Positions 40,455 to 49,077 of a stretch of 64,000 nt of DNA are shown piece by piece. The notes under the pieces were generated by a model. It did not search any database and had not been told where the DNA came from. It saw only the letters and a list, made by a program, of their open reading frames with translations. The stretch is from contig CAJNDS010000413.1 in the NCBI GenBank assembly GCA_905221605.1, forward strand, positions 760,112-824,111. Reading direction: 5' to 3'. This DNA comes from Symbiodinium natans (lineage: Eukaryota; Sar; Dinophyceae; Suessiales; Symbiodiniaceae). Numbering within the stretch: position 1 is the first letter of the stretch; each line of letters begins with the position of its first letter. The position numbers were made by a program, and so were the translations under genes.

Positions 40455-40533
40455 TGGGTTTAGGGTTTAGGGTTTAGGGTTTAGGGTTTAGGGTTTAGGG
40501 TTTAGGGTTTAGGGTTTAGGGTTTAGGGTTTAG
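40455..40533 (+). repeat. Telomere-like array (TTTAGGG)n
   Basis: Eleven perfect units. Confidence 0.95.
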
Positions 40534-40557
40534 GGGCGTGACTTCAGGGTTTAGGGG

Positions 40558-40673
40558 CCTTGGTAGCCCAGTGGTACCCTTTCCCCCTTTTTTTGGTTAT
40601 GGGTTCCCTTATAAAAATTTCCAACCCAAAAAAAGGGCGCCCTTACTATGATATGGTTACTGGGCTACCAAGG
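40558..40673. mobile_element. Family F2 element
   Basis: ccttggtagcccagtggtac / gttactgggctaccaagg. Confidence 0.8.
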
Positions 40674-40957
40674 CGGGGGGATTGGGGGGTCTACGGGTTT
40701 CGGGTTTAGGGTTCAGGGTTTAGGGGGTTCACCCTTAGGTTCCCTACCTTTCGACCTTTCTCATGGGACTCCACCTGGGAGCCGTATGGGGACCATACTA
40801 GGAGAAGTTTCGGCACCTCTTAGGGGTGCATCCTTATGGATTCGAGTATGACTCCCTTGACAAGTCATTTCGGGACTTTAGGCCTTAGGGTTTATAGGGG
40901 TTGTATTGGTTTAGGCTTTGGGGTTGGGGTTTTGGGGGCTTGGAGTTTAGGGTGTCA

Positions 40958-41043
40958 TGTGGGTGAATGCCTCTCATGTTGTCACCTACAACGATTGCTC
41001 GAACTCGCGAATGACATCAAAGTCGGGCCTCGAGCGTCCTCAG
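40958..41043 (+). CDS. Putative exon, two open frames
   Basis: VMWVNASHVVTYNDCSNSRM then TSKSGLERPQ, or CHVGECLSCCHLQRLLELAN then DIKVGPRASS. The minus strand is closed, so coding is plus. Bounded by TTTAG and CCCTAAA repeats. Confidence 0.4.
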
Positions 41044-41148
41044 TCCCTAAACCCTCAGCCCTAAACCCTAAACCCTAAACCCTAAACCCTAAACCCTAAA
41101 CCCTAAACCCTATTCAATAAACCCAGGGATCGTCATCTCTCATCACAG

Positions 41149-41206
41149 GATGCTCCCTGGCATGAACTATCCTGTCTCCTTCAACTTCAACAAGGCGGCC
41201 GCCCGG
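41149..41206 (+). CDS. Putative exon
   Basis: tctcatcacag acceptor, telomeric GTTTAG donor; MLPGMNYPVSFNFNKAAA. Phase 1 nt in. Confidence 0.5.
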
Positions 41207-41565
41207 GTTTAGGCTTTAGGCTTTAGGGTTTAGGGTGTTTGGGGGTTTAGGGGACTGCTAGGTCGACCCTACACTAGCAGTCTTTCCGCAAGGCTCGTGT
41301 AGATTGGCTTCAAACATACAACTTAGCTAGTGCTACCTACTCATAGCAATTAAATGTTCAAAATATTCAAGTCCTACGTCCCAAATTGAACAGCCCTTGC
41401 AAGGTTTGCTGTTTCAATCCAAGTGCTTCAGTTCAAGGACGTTGTGTGGCGGACCTGTTTTTTTTCTGTTGCGACGCCAGCGCTGGGGTTCAGGGTTTCG
41501 GGTTTAGAGAGTAAAACTCGGAGCTCTCGCATGCGCACGGTAAGAATGTATAGTCAGCTGACCCT

Positions 41566-42081
41566 GCACAGCACAGCTCAAATCAGCCACCCACCGGACC
41601 GGCAAGAAGGGCCGCGCCCAAACAGAGCGCCATGGTGTTCACTCCGACTCTCAAGTACAATGTGAGCCCTTGGCTGTTGACGATGACAATTCTGCCTTTC
41701 GTCGCGCAGCCGATTTGGTGCTTTGCGATATCGACAAGTTGGTCAAGTTGGAGCTCACACACCGGGAGCCAGGACCTGTTCGCGGCGACACTATTTATGC
41801 TGCCTTTGGGCAGCTTGCTCTCAGGGGCTTTTCTGGTCTATCAAAGTTACATGAAGGGCAGCGTGTGTCAAGTTTGCTTCCCGGCATTCTTTCCGCACGT
41901 GGACCATCCGCTGCACTTCTTAGATCGGCGTCGCTGGTGCTGGACCCCTCTTGGTGGCATCCTGCTTGCCTTCTTGGGGTTCCTCTGTGACGGTCCGCAG
42001 TTTGCCTTTAGCCTACTCCCTGGCACCCACATACGGGAGAGCCTTGGGCACCAAACGAACCCTAAATTTTGGGGGTCCTAG
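41566..42081 (+). CDS. Repeat-free coding block open in two frames
   Basis: Frame a (from about 41566, stop 41990): KSATHRTGKKGRAQTERHGV, EPLAVDDDNSAFRRAADLVL, CDIDKLVKLELTHREPGPVR, GDTIYAAFGQLALRGFSGL; codons rich in G at position 1, soluble. Frame b (ATG 41632, 149 aa): MVFTPTLKYNVSPWLLTMTI, with helices DLFAATLFMLPLGSLLSGAF and LGGILLAFLGFL. I favour frame a for the 5' half; the 3' half is undecided. Ends at an AT-rich element near 42050. Confidence 0.4.
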   Translation, partial: AQHSSNQPPTGPARRAAPKQSAMVFTPTLKYNVSPWLLTMTILPFVAQPIWCFAISTSWSSWSSHTGSQDLFAATLFMLPLGSLLSGAFLVYQSYMKGSVCQVCFPAFFPHVDHPLHFLDRRRWCWTPLGGILLAFLGFLCDGPQFAFSLLPGTHIRESLGHQTNPKFWGS

Positions 42082-42260
42082 ACCCCATTATACGATTATA
42101 ATCCTATGAAGGTAAAAAACCACATATATATATGTGTACATAAAAGTATATTTATATACCCTATACTACTATAATTCCATTAAGGTATGTATTTGTTTTT
42201 CTATATAACCATAAACCCTTTTAGGGTTCATTTTGGTCCCCGAGGGGTTCCTATGACCAG

Positions 42261-43092
42261 CTGGCTGCCGCGTTCAAGACCAAGAGCGATCGCCTCTTCG
42301 AAGTGGAAGGCCTTTCGTTTAGTAATTTAGGGTTTAGGGTTTAGGGTTTAGGGTTTAGGAAGCGGAAGGCCTGCTCGACCTCAGCCGCGTCACCAGCTCC
42401 ACCTTCTGCACGTGTGACACTTGGCAGCCCAGAGGTACCGTTGCCCTTGCTTTTTTTTGGTTCAGGGCTTAGGGTTGAGGGTTTAGTTTAGGGTTGAGGG
42501 TTTAGGGTCGAGGTTTAGGGTTTAGGGTTGAGGTTTAAGGTTTAGGGTTTAGGGTTTTGGTTACGGGCTCCCTTGTAGCAATAACCAAACCCCCCCAAAA
42601 AGGGGGCCCTCATTGTAATGTGGCTACTACTGGGCTACCAAGGACACCTGCCTGTCGGTACATTGCCTGCCGCTTGCACCCCTCACGCAAGGAACGCAGG
42701 TGAAAAACATCACAGAGGCGTCCTCACGCTTGTTGCGTGGGGCCGGAGGCGGCGGAGGCGGCGGAGGCGGTGGTGGAGGCTTTGGTGGCTCTCGTGACTC
42801 CGAGTCTATCTGTGATGAGACGTGTGTGTATGCTGCTCCGATAGTCCCGGTGCAGCGGGCCGACTGCCCAATAGCGTTCGCGGTTCACAAAGACACGCCT
42901 CCATTCTCCGCAGCTCAGCTGGTGTCTGGAACCGCAAACTACGGGTGGTGGGGCGGACCATTCCAAGAATACGCCTACCGCTCCGCAGTGGATCGCCTCG
43001 CCTCCAAAGACATTTGCGGGGAAAGGCCGCTGATATACACTCTGGACCCGCAATCTGGTCGTTGGTGGTTTCTCTTCATGGTTCCGAGGTAG
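42261..43092 (+). CDS. Three-exon chain; both introns flanked by direct repeats; gene 3' end
   Basis: Exon 42261-42309 (LAAAFKTKSDRLFEVE), GC-AG intron 42310-42368 of telomeric repeat; exon 42369-42415 (GLLDLSRVTSSTFCTC), GA-AG intron 42416-42642 made of an F2 element with telomeric expansion; exon 42643-43092: DTCLSVHCLPLAPLTQGTQV, KNITEASSRLLR, a poly-Gly run, SESICDETCVYAAPIVPVQR, ADCPIAFAVHKDTPPFSAAQ, GWWGGPFQEYAYRSAVDRLA, PLIYTLDPQSGRWWFLFMVP, stop TAG. All joins are in phase. The C-terminal 100 residues look like a compact domain with Cys, Trp and aromatic residues, not recognised. Confidence 0.6.
42421..42642. mobile_element. Family F2 element with internal telomeric expansion, acting as intron
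   Basis: ttggcagcccagaggtacc / ctactgggctaccaag; about 100 bp of TTTAGGG/TTGAGGG units inside; flanked by GACAC (42416-42420 and 42643-42647). Confidence 0.8.
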
Positions 43093-43226
43093 GCGCTTGG
43101 GATAATTTTATGTGTACTTCCCTTGTTGGGTTTGAGAGGACCATATGTAGGAACATGTTTAGGGTTTAGGGTGTAGGGTGTAGGGTTTAGGGTTTAGGGG
43201 TTAGGGTTTAGGGGGGGTGTCTTCAG

Positions 43227-43668
43227 CGGGTTTTTTTGAAGGGCCATCTAAGGTTCTTCTGGCTCTGACTTGCTTGCCATGCTCCTGGGCCCTTGCTGCC
43301 ACTATCCTGTGGAGCCGTGGGTGGAATGACACTGACTCTTTAGATGGGGTAACATGTTCTTCATGTTTAAGGGTACTTATAAGCAGAAGACAGAGTCATA
43401 GTGTGGGGTAACATGTGTTTTTCAGGTTTAAGGGTACTTAAACTCAATCAGGAATAGGAATATATTTTTTCAAAACACAATCCCCAACCATGAACTCTAG
43501 GACAAGTTCCCGGGCTTCCTGGACTATGGGGCACAGCATGAGCGACATGAGGCTGCCGAGAAGTGGTTTCGCTCTGCCACCTTTGATGGCCCAATCAAGA
43601 TCTGTCTTTGTGAGGAGGTGGCAGACAAGGCATTGCCGACGAAACAAGACCTGGTGAATGTAGCATGA
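43227..43668 (+). CDS. Two-exon phase-consistent chain, terminal
   Basis: Exon 43227-43348 (gtcttcag; GTAACA donor): GFFEGPSKVLLALTCLPCSW then ALAATILWSRGWNDTDSLDG, one hydrophobic helix. Exon 43501-43668 (gaactctag): DKFPGFLDYGAQHERHEAAE, KWFRSATFDGPIKICLCEEV, ADKALPTKQDLVNVA, stop TGA. The minus-strand 67 aa frame over exon 2 is its shadow. The intron carries a 43 bp direct duplication. Not recognised. Confidence 0.6.
43341..43443 (+). repeat. Imperfect direct repeat, 60 bp period
   Basis: ggggtaacatg...tttaagggtactta occurs at 43346 and 43406; the first copy overlaps the donor site of exon 43227-43348. Confidence 0.75.
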
Positions 43669-43793
43669 TACAGCCCCGTCTTTCGAAACTTCGCTTCGAG
43701 GTCACTATTTCCATTGTAGTTCAGCGTAGCCTGCAGGTGATCTCATGTAGAGGTAAGCGCGCTGTTGCCAAGCAACGTTGTGCATGATTGGCC

Positions 43794-44111
43794 ATGGCAC
43801 TGTTTACAAGCACGCCCTGCGTGTCTGCGCGGTCGTGTCAGGAATCAATCGCTGAGAAGACTGAGCCAAGCCTTGCTTCGTGGTTCGGGTTTTCTGCTAC
43901 GTATGACCAAGTCCCAGCAGTCCAAGAGCGTGAGCATGAGCTGCGTGGGTTTTATGGCACGTCGCTGTTGCTACACCTGCGGCGATGCGTCGCGGAGCAC
44001 TTGCGACTGGATCTCAAGTGCATCGGCCTTAGACGTGGCCAAAGCGTGCTGGCGATCGAGTCCGATTTCCGGACGCTGGACGAGTTGCTAGGCAGGCCCT
44101 TGCATCTTTGA
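43794..44111 (+). CDS. Single-exon ORF, 105 aa
   Basis: ATG 43794 to TGA 44109: MALFTSTPCVSARSCQESIA, SWFGFSATYDQVPAVQEREH, ELRGFYGTSLLLHLRRCVAE, HLRLDLKCIGLRRGQSVLAI, ESDFRTLDELLGRPLHL. A tgtgtcag acceptor inside means it may instead be a terminal exon. Natural composition, repeat-free; the other frame (108 aa, Ser/Arg-rich) is a shadow. Lies 125 bp after the previous stop. Not recognised. Confidence 0.45.
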   Translation: MALFTSTPCVSARSCQESIAEKTEPSLASWFGFSATYDQVPAVQEREHELRGFYGTSLLLHLRRCVAEHLRLDLKCIGLRRGQSVLAIESDFRTLDELLGRPLHL

Positions 44112-44323
44112 CTTTAAGGGGCCTAAACCCTAAACCCTGCACCCTAGATCCTAAACCCGCTGTTTTGAATCCTAAATACTAAAGCCCTAAACCCTATGAG
44201 GTCCTGCATCCTTTTTTGTCTTTAGGCTTCTGTTTAGGATCCTCTAAAACATCCTATCGGGCTTATCCCTAAAATGTTCAAGATATGGGAGTTTCCGAAA
44301 GTAAGGGTACCATGACCATATCC

Positions 44324-44413
44324 AACCGAGGTTGGAGATCACGAGCGGCACTCGCATCTCAGCATTTCACATGTCCGACCGGGCCACTGGCGACCTGAAA
44401 TCGATCATTTGCA
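44324..44413 (+). CDS. Putative exon
   Basis: PRLEITSGTRISAFHMSDRA then TGDLKSIIC; alternative MTISNRGWRSRAALASQHFT. An AT-rich, feature-poor stretch follows to 44570. Confidence 0.35.
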
Positions 44414-44620
44414 GTCTTTCTTGTTACACACTATCATTGTCATATAATGTTTGCTTTACCTTGTACTGCATTATAGTATATGATTAAATTTCATGATTCA
44501 TTTGATTGGACTATTACTTTCTTAGGTTATTGGGTTCTTAGATTATTCAATTCAAGTCTAGTCATTTTATATTAAGTCGCCGTTGAGGGTTGAGGGCTTA
44601 CAAGGCTGAAAAGGTTTTCC

Positions 44621-44712
44621 TAAACCCTAAACCCTAAACCCTAAACCCTAAACCCTAAACCCTAAACCCTAAACCCTAAACCCTAAACCCTAAACCCTAA
44701 ACCCTAAACCCT
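44621..44712 (+). repeat. Telomere-like array (CCCTAAA)n
   Basis: Thirteen perfect units. Confidence 0.95.
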
Positions 44713-44766
44713 GCTCAGCGGGGTTAAGCTAGGGTTTTGCGGGCTTTCGGACCTACCTACCACAAG

Positions 44767-44802
44767 CCGAAGGAGAGCCTCGCAGAATCTGAGAGGGTCC
44801 GG
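44767..44802 (+). CDS. Short putative exon
   Basis: ccacaag acceptor, GTAAAT donor, 12 codons PKESLAESERVR, phase 0 to 0. Confidence 0.4.
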
Positions 44803-44928
44803 GTAAATTCTAAACCCGGAAACCTAACAGCCCCACAAATCTCGCTAAACCTCTTAAACAACCCTAAGCCCTAAACCCTAAACCCTAAACCCTAAACCCT
44901 AAACCCTAAACCCTAACCCCAATCCTAG

Positions 44929-45031
44929 AGGTCTCGCCATGGCGGAGAAGCCTCCCCGGCCACTTCGAAGAGAGCGCCTTCGACATGTGCGAAGGACATC
45001 AGGATGCTCGCACGCGCAGTGGCATTACGGT
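44929..45031 (+). CDS. Putative exon, three frames open
   Basis: After cctag. Most natural: VSPWRRSLPGHFEESAFDMC then EGHQDARTRSGIT with a GTTGAG donor. Others: RSRHGGEASPATSKRAPSTC and MAEKPPRPLRRERLRHVRRT. Confidence 0.4.
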
Positions 45032-45212
45032 TGAGGGTTTAGGGTTTAGGGTTTAGGGTTATTCCTGGGGGTTTTCAGGATTATAGGGATTGGGAGTAAT
45101 TTTTGTACAGGGATATAGGATCCCTGAGAAACCTCGTTCAAACCCAAGACCCAAAACCCTAGGCCGAAACCCTAAACTCTTTTTCCCAGGTTACCGACAC
45201 AAACAGCCTAAA

Positions 45213-45316
45213 CCCTAAACCGTAAACCCTAAACCCTAAACCCTAAACCCTAAACCCTAAACCCTAAACCCTAAACCCTAAACCCTAAACCCTAAACCCT
45301 AAACCCTAAACCCTAG
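45213..45316 (+). repeat. Telomere-like array (CCCTAAA)n
   Basis: Fourteen units, one CCGTAAA variant. Confidence 0.95.
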
Positions 45317-45329
45317 CCCTATACCCAAG

Positions 45330-45406
45330 GATGTCGCACGGGTGCGGCAATGCTACCACATCGAGCGGGGTGAGCTCCAGAGGGTTGTCGCGCCTTGTAT
45401 TGACTG
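45330..45406 (+). CDS. Putative exon
   Basis: tacccaag acceptor, telomeric GTTTAG donor, phase 0 in, 2 out; DVARVRQCYHIERGELQRVV then APCID. Compare the LVAPFID motif in 49007-49077; the resemblance may be chance. Confidence 0.5.
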
Positions 45407-45458
45407 GTTTAGGGTTTAGGGTTTCGGGTTTATGGTTTAGGGTTGACCGTACTTTACC

Positions 45459-45551
45459 CCAAGGCTCCAATGTAGTTCCTTTTTGGGCTAGTTGTAGGGG
45501 ATTCTAGTATACTACCCCAAGAGGTACTACATATGAGCCTTGGGGGTAGGG
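45459..45551. mobile_element. Family L element
   Basis: ccccaaggctccaatgtagt / actacatatgagccttgggg. Confidence 0.8.
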
Positions 45552-45773
45552 TTCATGGTTCAAAACATAGACCCAAGACCTTATGTAAGAAGGCCTGTGG
45601 GGCCAAACACCCTTAAACAAGAGTTCTTGGAGTCTTAGGGTGAGGGTTCATGAGGGTTTAGGGTTAGGGTTTAGGGTTTGGGGTTTAGGGTTTAGGGTTT
45701 AGGGTTTAGGGTGTAGGGTTTAGGGTTTAGGGTTGTTTGCAGGTTTTGTAATCTGCGGCCTTGGGACGGACAG

Positions 45774-45832
45774 CTAATTTGTCACGCTACGCGGGCCGCC
45801 TCGCCCGGGCCAAGGCCCGCGCAGAGGAAAAG
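45774..45832 (+). CDS. Putative exon, charged helix
   Basis: gacggacag acceptor; NLSRYAGRLARAKARAEEK; ends at CCCTAAA repeat without a visible GT. Confidence 0.4.
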
Positions 45833-45885
45833 CCCTAAACCCTAAGCCCTAAGCCCTAAGCCCTAAACCCTAAACCCTAAACCAG

Positions 45886-46014
45886 GAAGGAGGGTGGGAA
45901 GGTGGAGGCCAGTCCCTTCGAGCGGACGCAGGGCAATGGCGGTTGGGGGTTGGGCCCGGGGTGCCCGAGGCCTCGGCGGATTGTCATCTTGAAGGGGCTC
46001 CAGGACCAGCTTGG
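45886..46014 (+). CDS. Putative exon ending at a family D element
   Basis: aaaccag acceptor; KEGGKVEASPFERTQGNGGW, GLGPGCPRPRRIVILKGLQD, QLG, stopping exactly where D element 46015 begins. If D were removed precisely the frame continues GEVREPKQLM to TGA. Confidence 0.45.
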
Positions 46015-46113
46015 CCCAGAGAGCCCAATACTCCTTAATTAAGGAATATACCTTAAATTCCTTAAGGGATCCTGAATATGATTTAAGGAATATTCCTTAA
46101 TTAAGGGGTATTG
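46015..46113. mobile_element. Family D element, best conserved copy
   Basis: cccagagagcccaatactcc / ggggtattgggcccctttggg; arms ccttaattaaggaatatacc / ggaatattccttaattaagg. Confidence 0.85.
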
Positions 46114-46456
46114 GGCCCCTTTGGGAGGTGAGGTGAGAGAACCAAAGCAACTTATGTGACACTTCTCAAGGCCCCAAACTGCGCTACACCAGGACGGCTA
46201 ATCACAGGGGTGAGGGTTTAGGGTTTAGGGTTTAGGGTTTAGGGTTTAGGGTTTAGGGTGGAGCCCATCCTGGTCTCTCCCAAAATGCCGTAGAGTTTTT
46301 TGTAGGTCAGGGAAGCCGCTCGTGCTATCCAGCAACCCAGGCAGATCCTGCGGTTTACGGGGCGTCTTACAATGAGGGCTGGGTTCCTCGGTCTTTTATA
46401 TAAGACTTGTTTTTTGTTTTGACTTTTTTGCTTGGCGGGAATCAAAGTTACCACAG

Positions 46457-46657
46457 CTGATTGAAGATATCCGAACAGATGATTCGGATTTGAGGATTAG
46501 AGGGGTTGGCTTGAGGAAGCTGCGCACGCACAAGGTCTGTGATGCCTGCCAGGAGCGATTTTCGAGCTCGTGGCTGATGAATCGTTGCGTGACATGCCGC
46601 CTGGACTTCTGCAACCAGTGTGTGCGGGCGGCAACAGCACCCGCAGGTGCAATGTAG
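46457..46657 (+). CDS. Terminal exon with three CxxC pairs (zinc-binding, FYVE/B-box-like)
   Basis: ttaccacag acceptor (open upstream to 46377). LIEDIRTDDSDLRIRGVGLR, KLRTHKVCDACQERFSSSWL, MNRCVTCRLDFCNQCVRAAT, APAGAM, stop TAG at 46655. Spacing C-x2-C-x12-C-x2-C-x4-C-x2-C matches the first three metal pairs of FYVE/treble-clef fingers; the fourth pair is missing because of the stop. Lipid-binding basic motif RRHHCR is absent. Probably a zinc-binding domain; role unknown. The minus-strand frames are shadows. Confidence 0.5.
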   Translation: MIEDIRTDDSDLRIRGVGLRKLRTHKVCDACQERFSSSWLMNRCVTCRLDFCNQCVRAATAPAGAM

Positions 46658-47027
46658 GGCTTGTAAAGTGCTGTGAGGCAACTCATGGCTGTCCCTCATC
46701 AGAGTGGCGGGTGTTTATTTTATATAGGCTTAGGGACCTTTTGAGGTGCGAACCTCCCCCCCACGTCCCGCTTGTACACTTCTTGCGGCTGGGGGGGCGA
46801 TAGTCCCAAGCCCGGCAGCGTTGCTCCAATGTTGGGTTCTTAAGGCCCCCCCCGCAACCTAGACATGCTAATCTTAAACCCTTGAAGGCTAAGGACCCTA
46901 AACCAGCCCTTTAGGCCCTAAGCCCCCTAAACCCCCTAACCCCCTAAACCCCCTAAACCCCCTAAACCTCCTAAACTCTAAACCCTAAACCCTGAACCCT
47001 AAACCCTAAACCCTGAACCCTGAACCC

Positions 47028-47378
47028 AACAACTACGCAATTCCGACTGACCACGATTCCTTCGGTCCTAAGCGAGACCCCCGGTGTTGTGGCCTTTCAT
47101 GTGCGCCACAGGAGCGCACCAAGTAAGCCACAGACCTCTTGGGGACCAAATGAACCCTAAAAGGGTTTTACAAGGGGATTCTCGGGAATATCCGGGATTG
47201 TAGGGGTTCTAGGGGTAACAGACAACTACCCTAAACCCTAGACCCTAAACCCTAAACCCTAAACCCTAAACCCATGTACAGGGCTCATGTGGTCCCCAAG
47301 GCAGAGAAGGGGTGCTTGCGCGTAAGGACTTTCCCCTGTTACTGAGGGGCAGAAGCACGCTCGGCCTTCAGAAGAAAA
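47028..47378 (+). CDS. Three-exon phase-consistent chain
   Basis: Exon 47028-47122: NNYAIPTDHDSFGPKRDPRC, CGLSCAPQERT, GTAAGC donor, phase 2. Exon 47282-47321 (atgtacag): AHVVPKAEKGCLR, GTAAGG donor, phase 0. Exon 47353-about 47378 (gaggggcag): KHARPSEEN. Two textbook donors and in-phase joins make this a good model. No AG lies within about 100 bp upstream of 47028, so the first 3' splice site is unusual. Confidence 0.55.
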
Positions 47379-47561
47379 CCCTAACCCCTAAACCCTAAAC
47401 ATCATGTGTTGTGCATGTGCGTTCGTCTGGATTTAGGGTGTTGGATGAGAGGCCCTAACCCTAAACCCTAAACCCTAAACCCTAAACCCTAAACCCTAAA
47501 CCCTAAACCCTAAACCCTCAGGCCTAAACCCTCAGGCTCCAGATGCCAGGCAGGCTTCCAG

Positions 47562-47599
47562 AGACCGGCTCAGGTGTACGCCATTAAAGACGAACCAGG
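47562..47599 (+). CDS. Short putative exon
   Basis: ggcttccag acceptor, telomeric GTTTAG donor; RPAQVYAIKDEP. Confidence 0.4.
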
Positions 47600-47662
47600 G
47601 TTTAGGGTTTAGGGTTTAAGGTTTAGGGCTAACCCTGAACCCTGAACCCAAACCAACTGCAG

Positions 47663-47841
47663 CTAGTGAAGTCTTCAAGCCACCACGAAACGAGCGGCCA
47701 GATTCGCAGCATGATCGCAGCGCGCGTGGCCGGCAGCGAGCCCAGCCAGCTACAGCGAGCATTTAGGGTTTAGGGTGGTTTAGGGTTTTGGGTTTAGGGT
47801 TTAGGGTTTCGGGGGCATCTATGCTCTCAAGTTTAACTGGG
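47663..47841 (+). CDS. Two-exon chain around a 37 bp telomere-like intron
   Basis: Exon 47663-47767 (ccaactgcag): LVKSSSHHETSGQIRSMIAA, RVAGSEPSQLQRAFR, phase 0. Intron 47768-47804 is TTTAGGG with two slipped units, GTTTAG to TTTAG. Exon 47805-47841: GFGGIYALKFNW, GTGTAG donor. Continues the 47028 gene in style. Confidence 0.5.
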
Positions 47842-47898
47842 GTGTAGGGTTTAGGGTTTAGGGCTTAGGAGCTAAACGCACAGCCTGGTACTGTGGAT

Positions 47899-48006
47899 GC
47901 TTAGTAGTATCCTTATTCCCATCTTGCGGGGGGGATTTAGGTTCCCGTATAAACCCCTTTAAGCAAAAACGGGCACCCTTTTAAAGCCGAGGTTACTGGG
48001 CAACCG
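47899..48006. mobile_element. Family F element
   Basis: ggatgcttagtagtatcc / ggttactgggcaaccgag. Confidence 0.75.
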
Positions 48007-48055
48007 AGTACACGGGGCCCACAGATTGGGATGGTTTTGGCACAATGACAACTGA

Positions 48056-48179
48056 TTGGAGGTTCATGGCATGTCTTTACCAATTAGAACTGTACTTATA
48101 GCCACCTGGTAAGCTCCTTAAGAGCCCAATATGGCTATAAGTACAGTTATGATTGGTTAATAAGTACCATGAACCTACC
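48056..48179. mobile_element. Family A element
   Basis: ttggaggttcatggca...gtacttatagcc / ggctataagtac...agtaccatgaacct. Confidence 0.75.
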
Positions 48180-48184
48180 ACTGG

Positions 48185-48300
48185 AGGATGGCTGGCTCGG
48201 GGAAATGGCGAAGCCCGAATCGCTACCTAAACCTGTCAGCCGAGCAGGCGCCTTGCCCACCTTTGCCCCCCTTTGCCCCCCTTTGCCCACCTTGCCCCCC
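48185..48300 (+). CDS. Possible exon, Pro/Cys-rich end
   Basis: Directly after family A element: DGWLGEMAKPESLPKPVSRA then GALPTFAPLCPPLPTLPP from a ctttgcccc repeat, TAA. Alternative frame MAGSGKWRSPNRYLNLSAEQ. Confidence 0.3.
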
Positions 48301-48312
48301 TAACCCCAGAAG

Positions 48313-48362
48313 GAACTTCAAAACCACCCTGCAGAACGAGGTTCAAAGCCACCCTGCAGTGA
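48313..48362 (+). repeat. 25 bp tandem duplication
   Basis: aacttcaaaaccaccctgcag then gaggttcaaagccaccctgcag; ends in a potential acceptor cag in both copies. Confidence 0.75.
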
Positions 48363-48749
48363 AATGTACCCTAAACCCTAAAACCCTAAACCCTAAACCC
48401 TAAACCCTAAACCCTAAACCCTAAACCCTAAACCCTAAAACCTAAAACCCAGCCCAACCGAGAAGATCAAGCCCAACCCCCTCTTTCGAAGAGCAAAATC
48501 ATTGCCCAACAATTACCCATCATTTGCTCTCGAGCACCCCCCAAAACATGAAACATAGCAAGCTGCCTTATATGGGTAGTATAGGGATTATCCATCCTTA
48601 TAAGGGCAATATTGGGGTCATTATTACATGTTTTTATTTTTATGTATTTGATCATTTTTATATTTATCTCTTTTTTTAGGGGGGGTGGGGGGGGGGGGGT
48701 GGGGGCGGGGGTTCTTAAGCAAATAGGGTCGATCGGGAACCCTCACGCA

Positions 48750-48905
48750 AAGAGCCAATGCCCCTTAATTAAGGCATGTTCGTCAATTAAGGCATATTCC
48801 TCAAATCAGGCAGATTCCTTACATCAGATTAAGGGCCCCTTTACATTTTAAGGTATATTCCCTTAAACCCTAAGCCCTGAACCCTAGGGGTGTTGGGCTC
48901 TTCAG
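48750..48905. mobile_element. Family D element expanded by telomeric units
   Basis: The right arm attcccttaaaccctaagccctgaaccctaggggtgttgggctc holds three CCCTAAA-like units where other copies have ccttaattaagggg. Confidence 0.7.
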
Positions 48906-49077
48906 GGGCTCACTGGGCCCCTGGGCAGTTGGAGTGCCCTAAACCCTAAACCGTAAACCCTAGACCCCAAGCCCTTAACCCTAAACCCTAAATCCTAAAC
49001 CCTCAGTTGGAGTGCAACTCGACGTGGACCAGCTGGTGGCGCCCTTCATTGACCGAGTCTTTCCAGCTGCCAGGCTG
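48906..49077 (+). CDS. Two-exon chain, intron flanked by a 12 bp direct repeat
   Basis: Exon 48906-48933 (ggctcttcag at the end of D element 48750) reads GLTGPLGSW; GT-AG intron 48934-49006 is CCCTAAA repeat; exon 49007-49077 reads GVQLDVDQLVAPFIDRVFPA, ARL, GTTGGG donor. cagttggagtgc occurs at 48926 and 49004. Removing 78 bp by the repeat itself also keeps a frame (WAVGVQLDVDQL). Confidence 0.55.

Noticed and set aside
43444-43647. 67 aa minus frame MFRRQCLVCHLL
   Set aside because: Shadow of the phase-supported plus exon 43501-43668.
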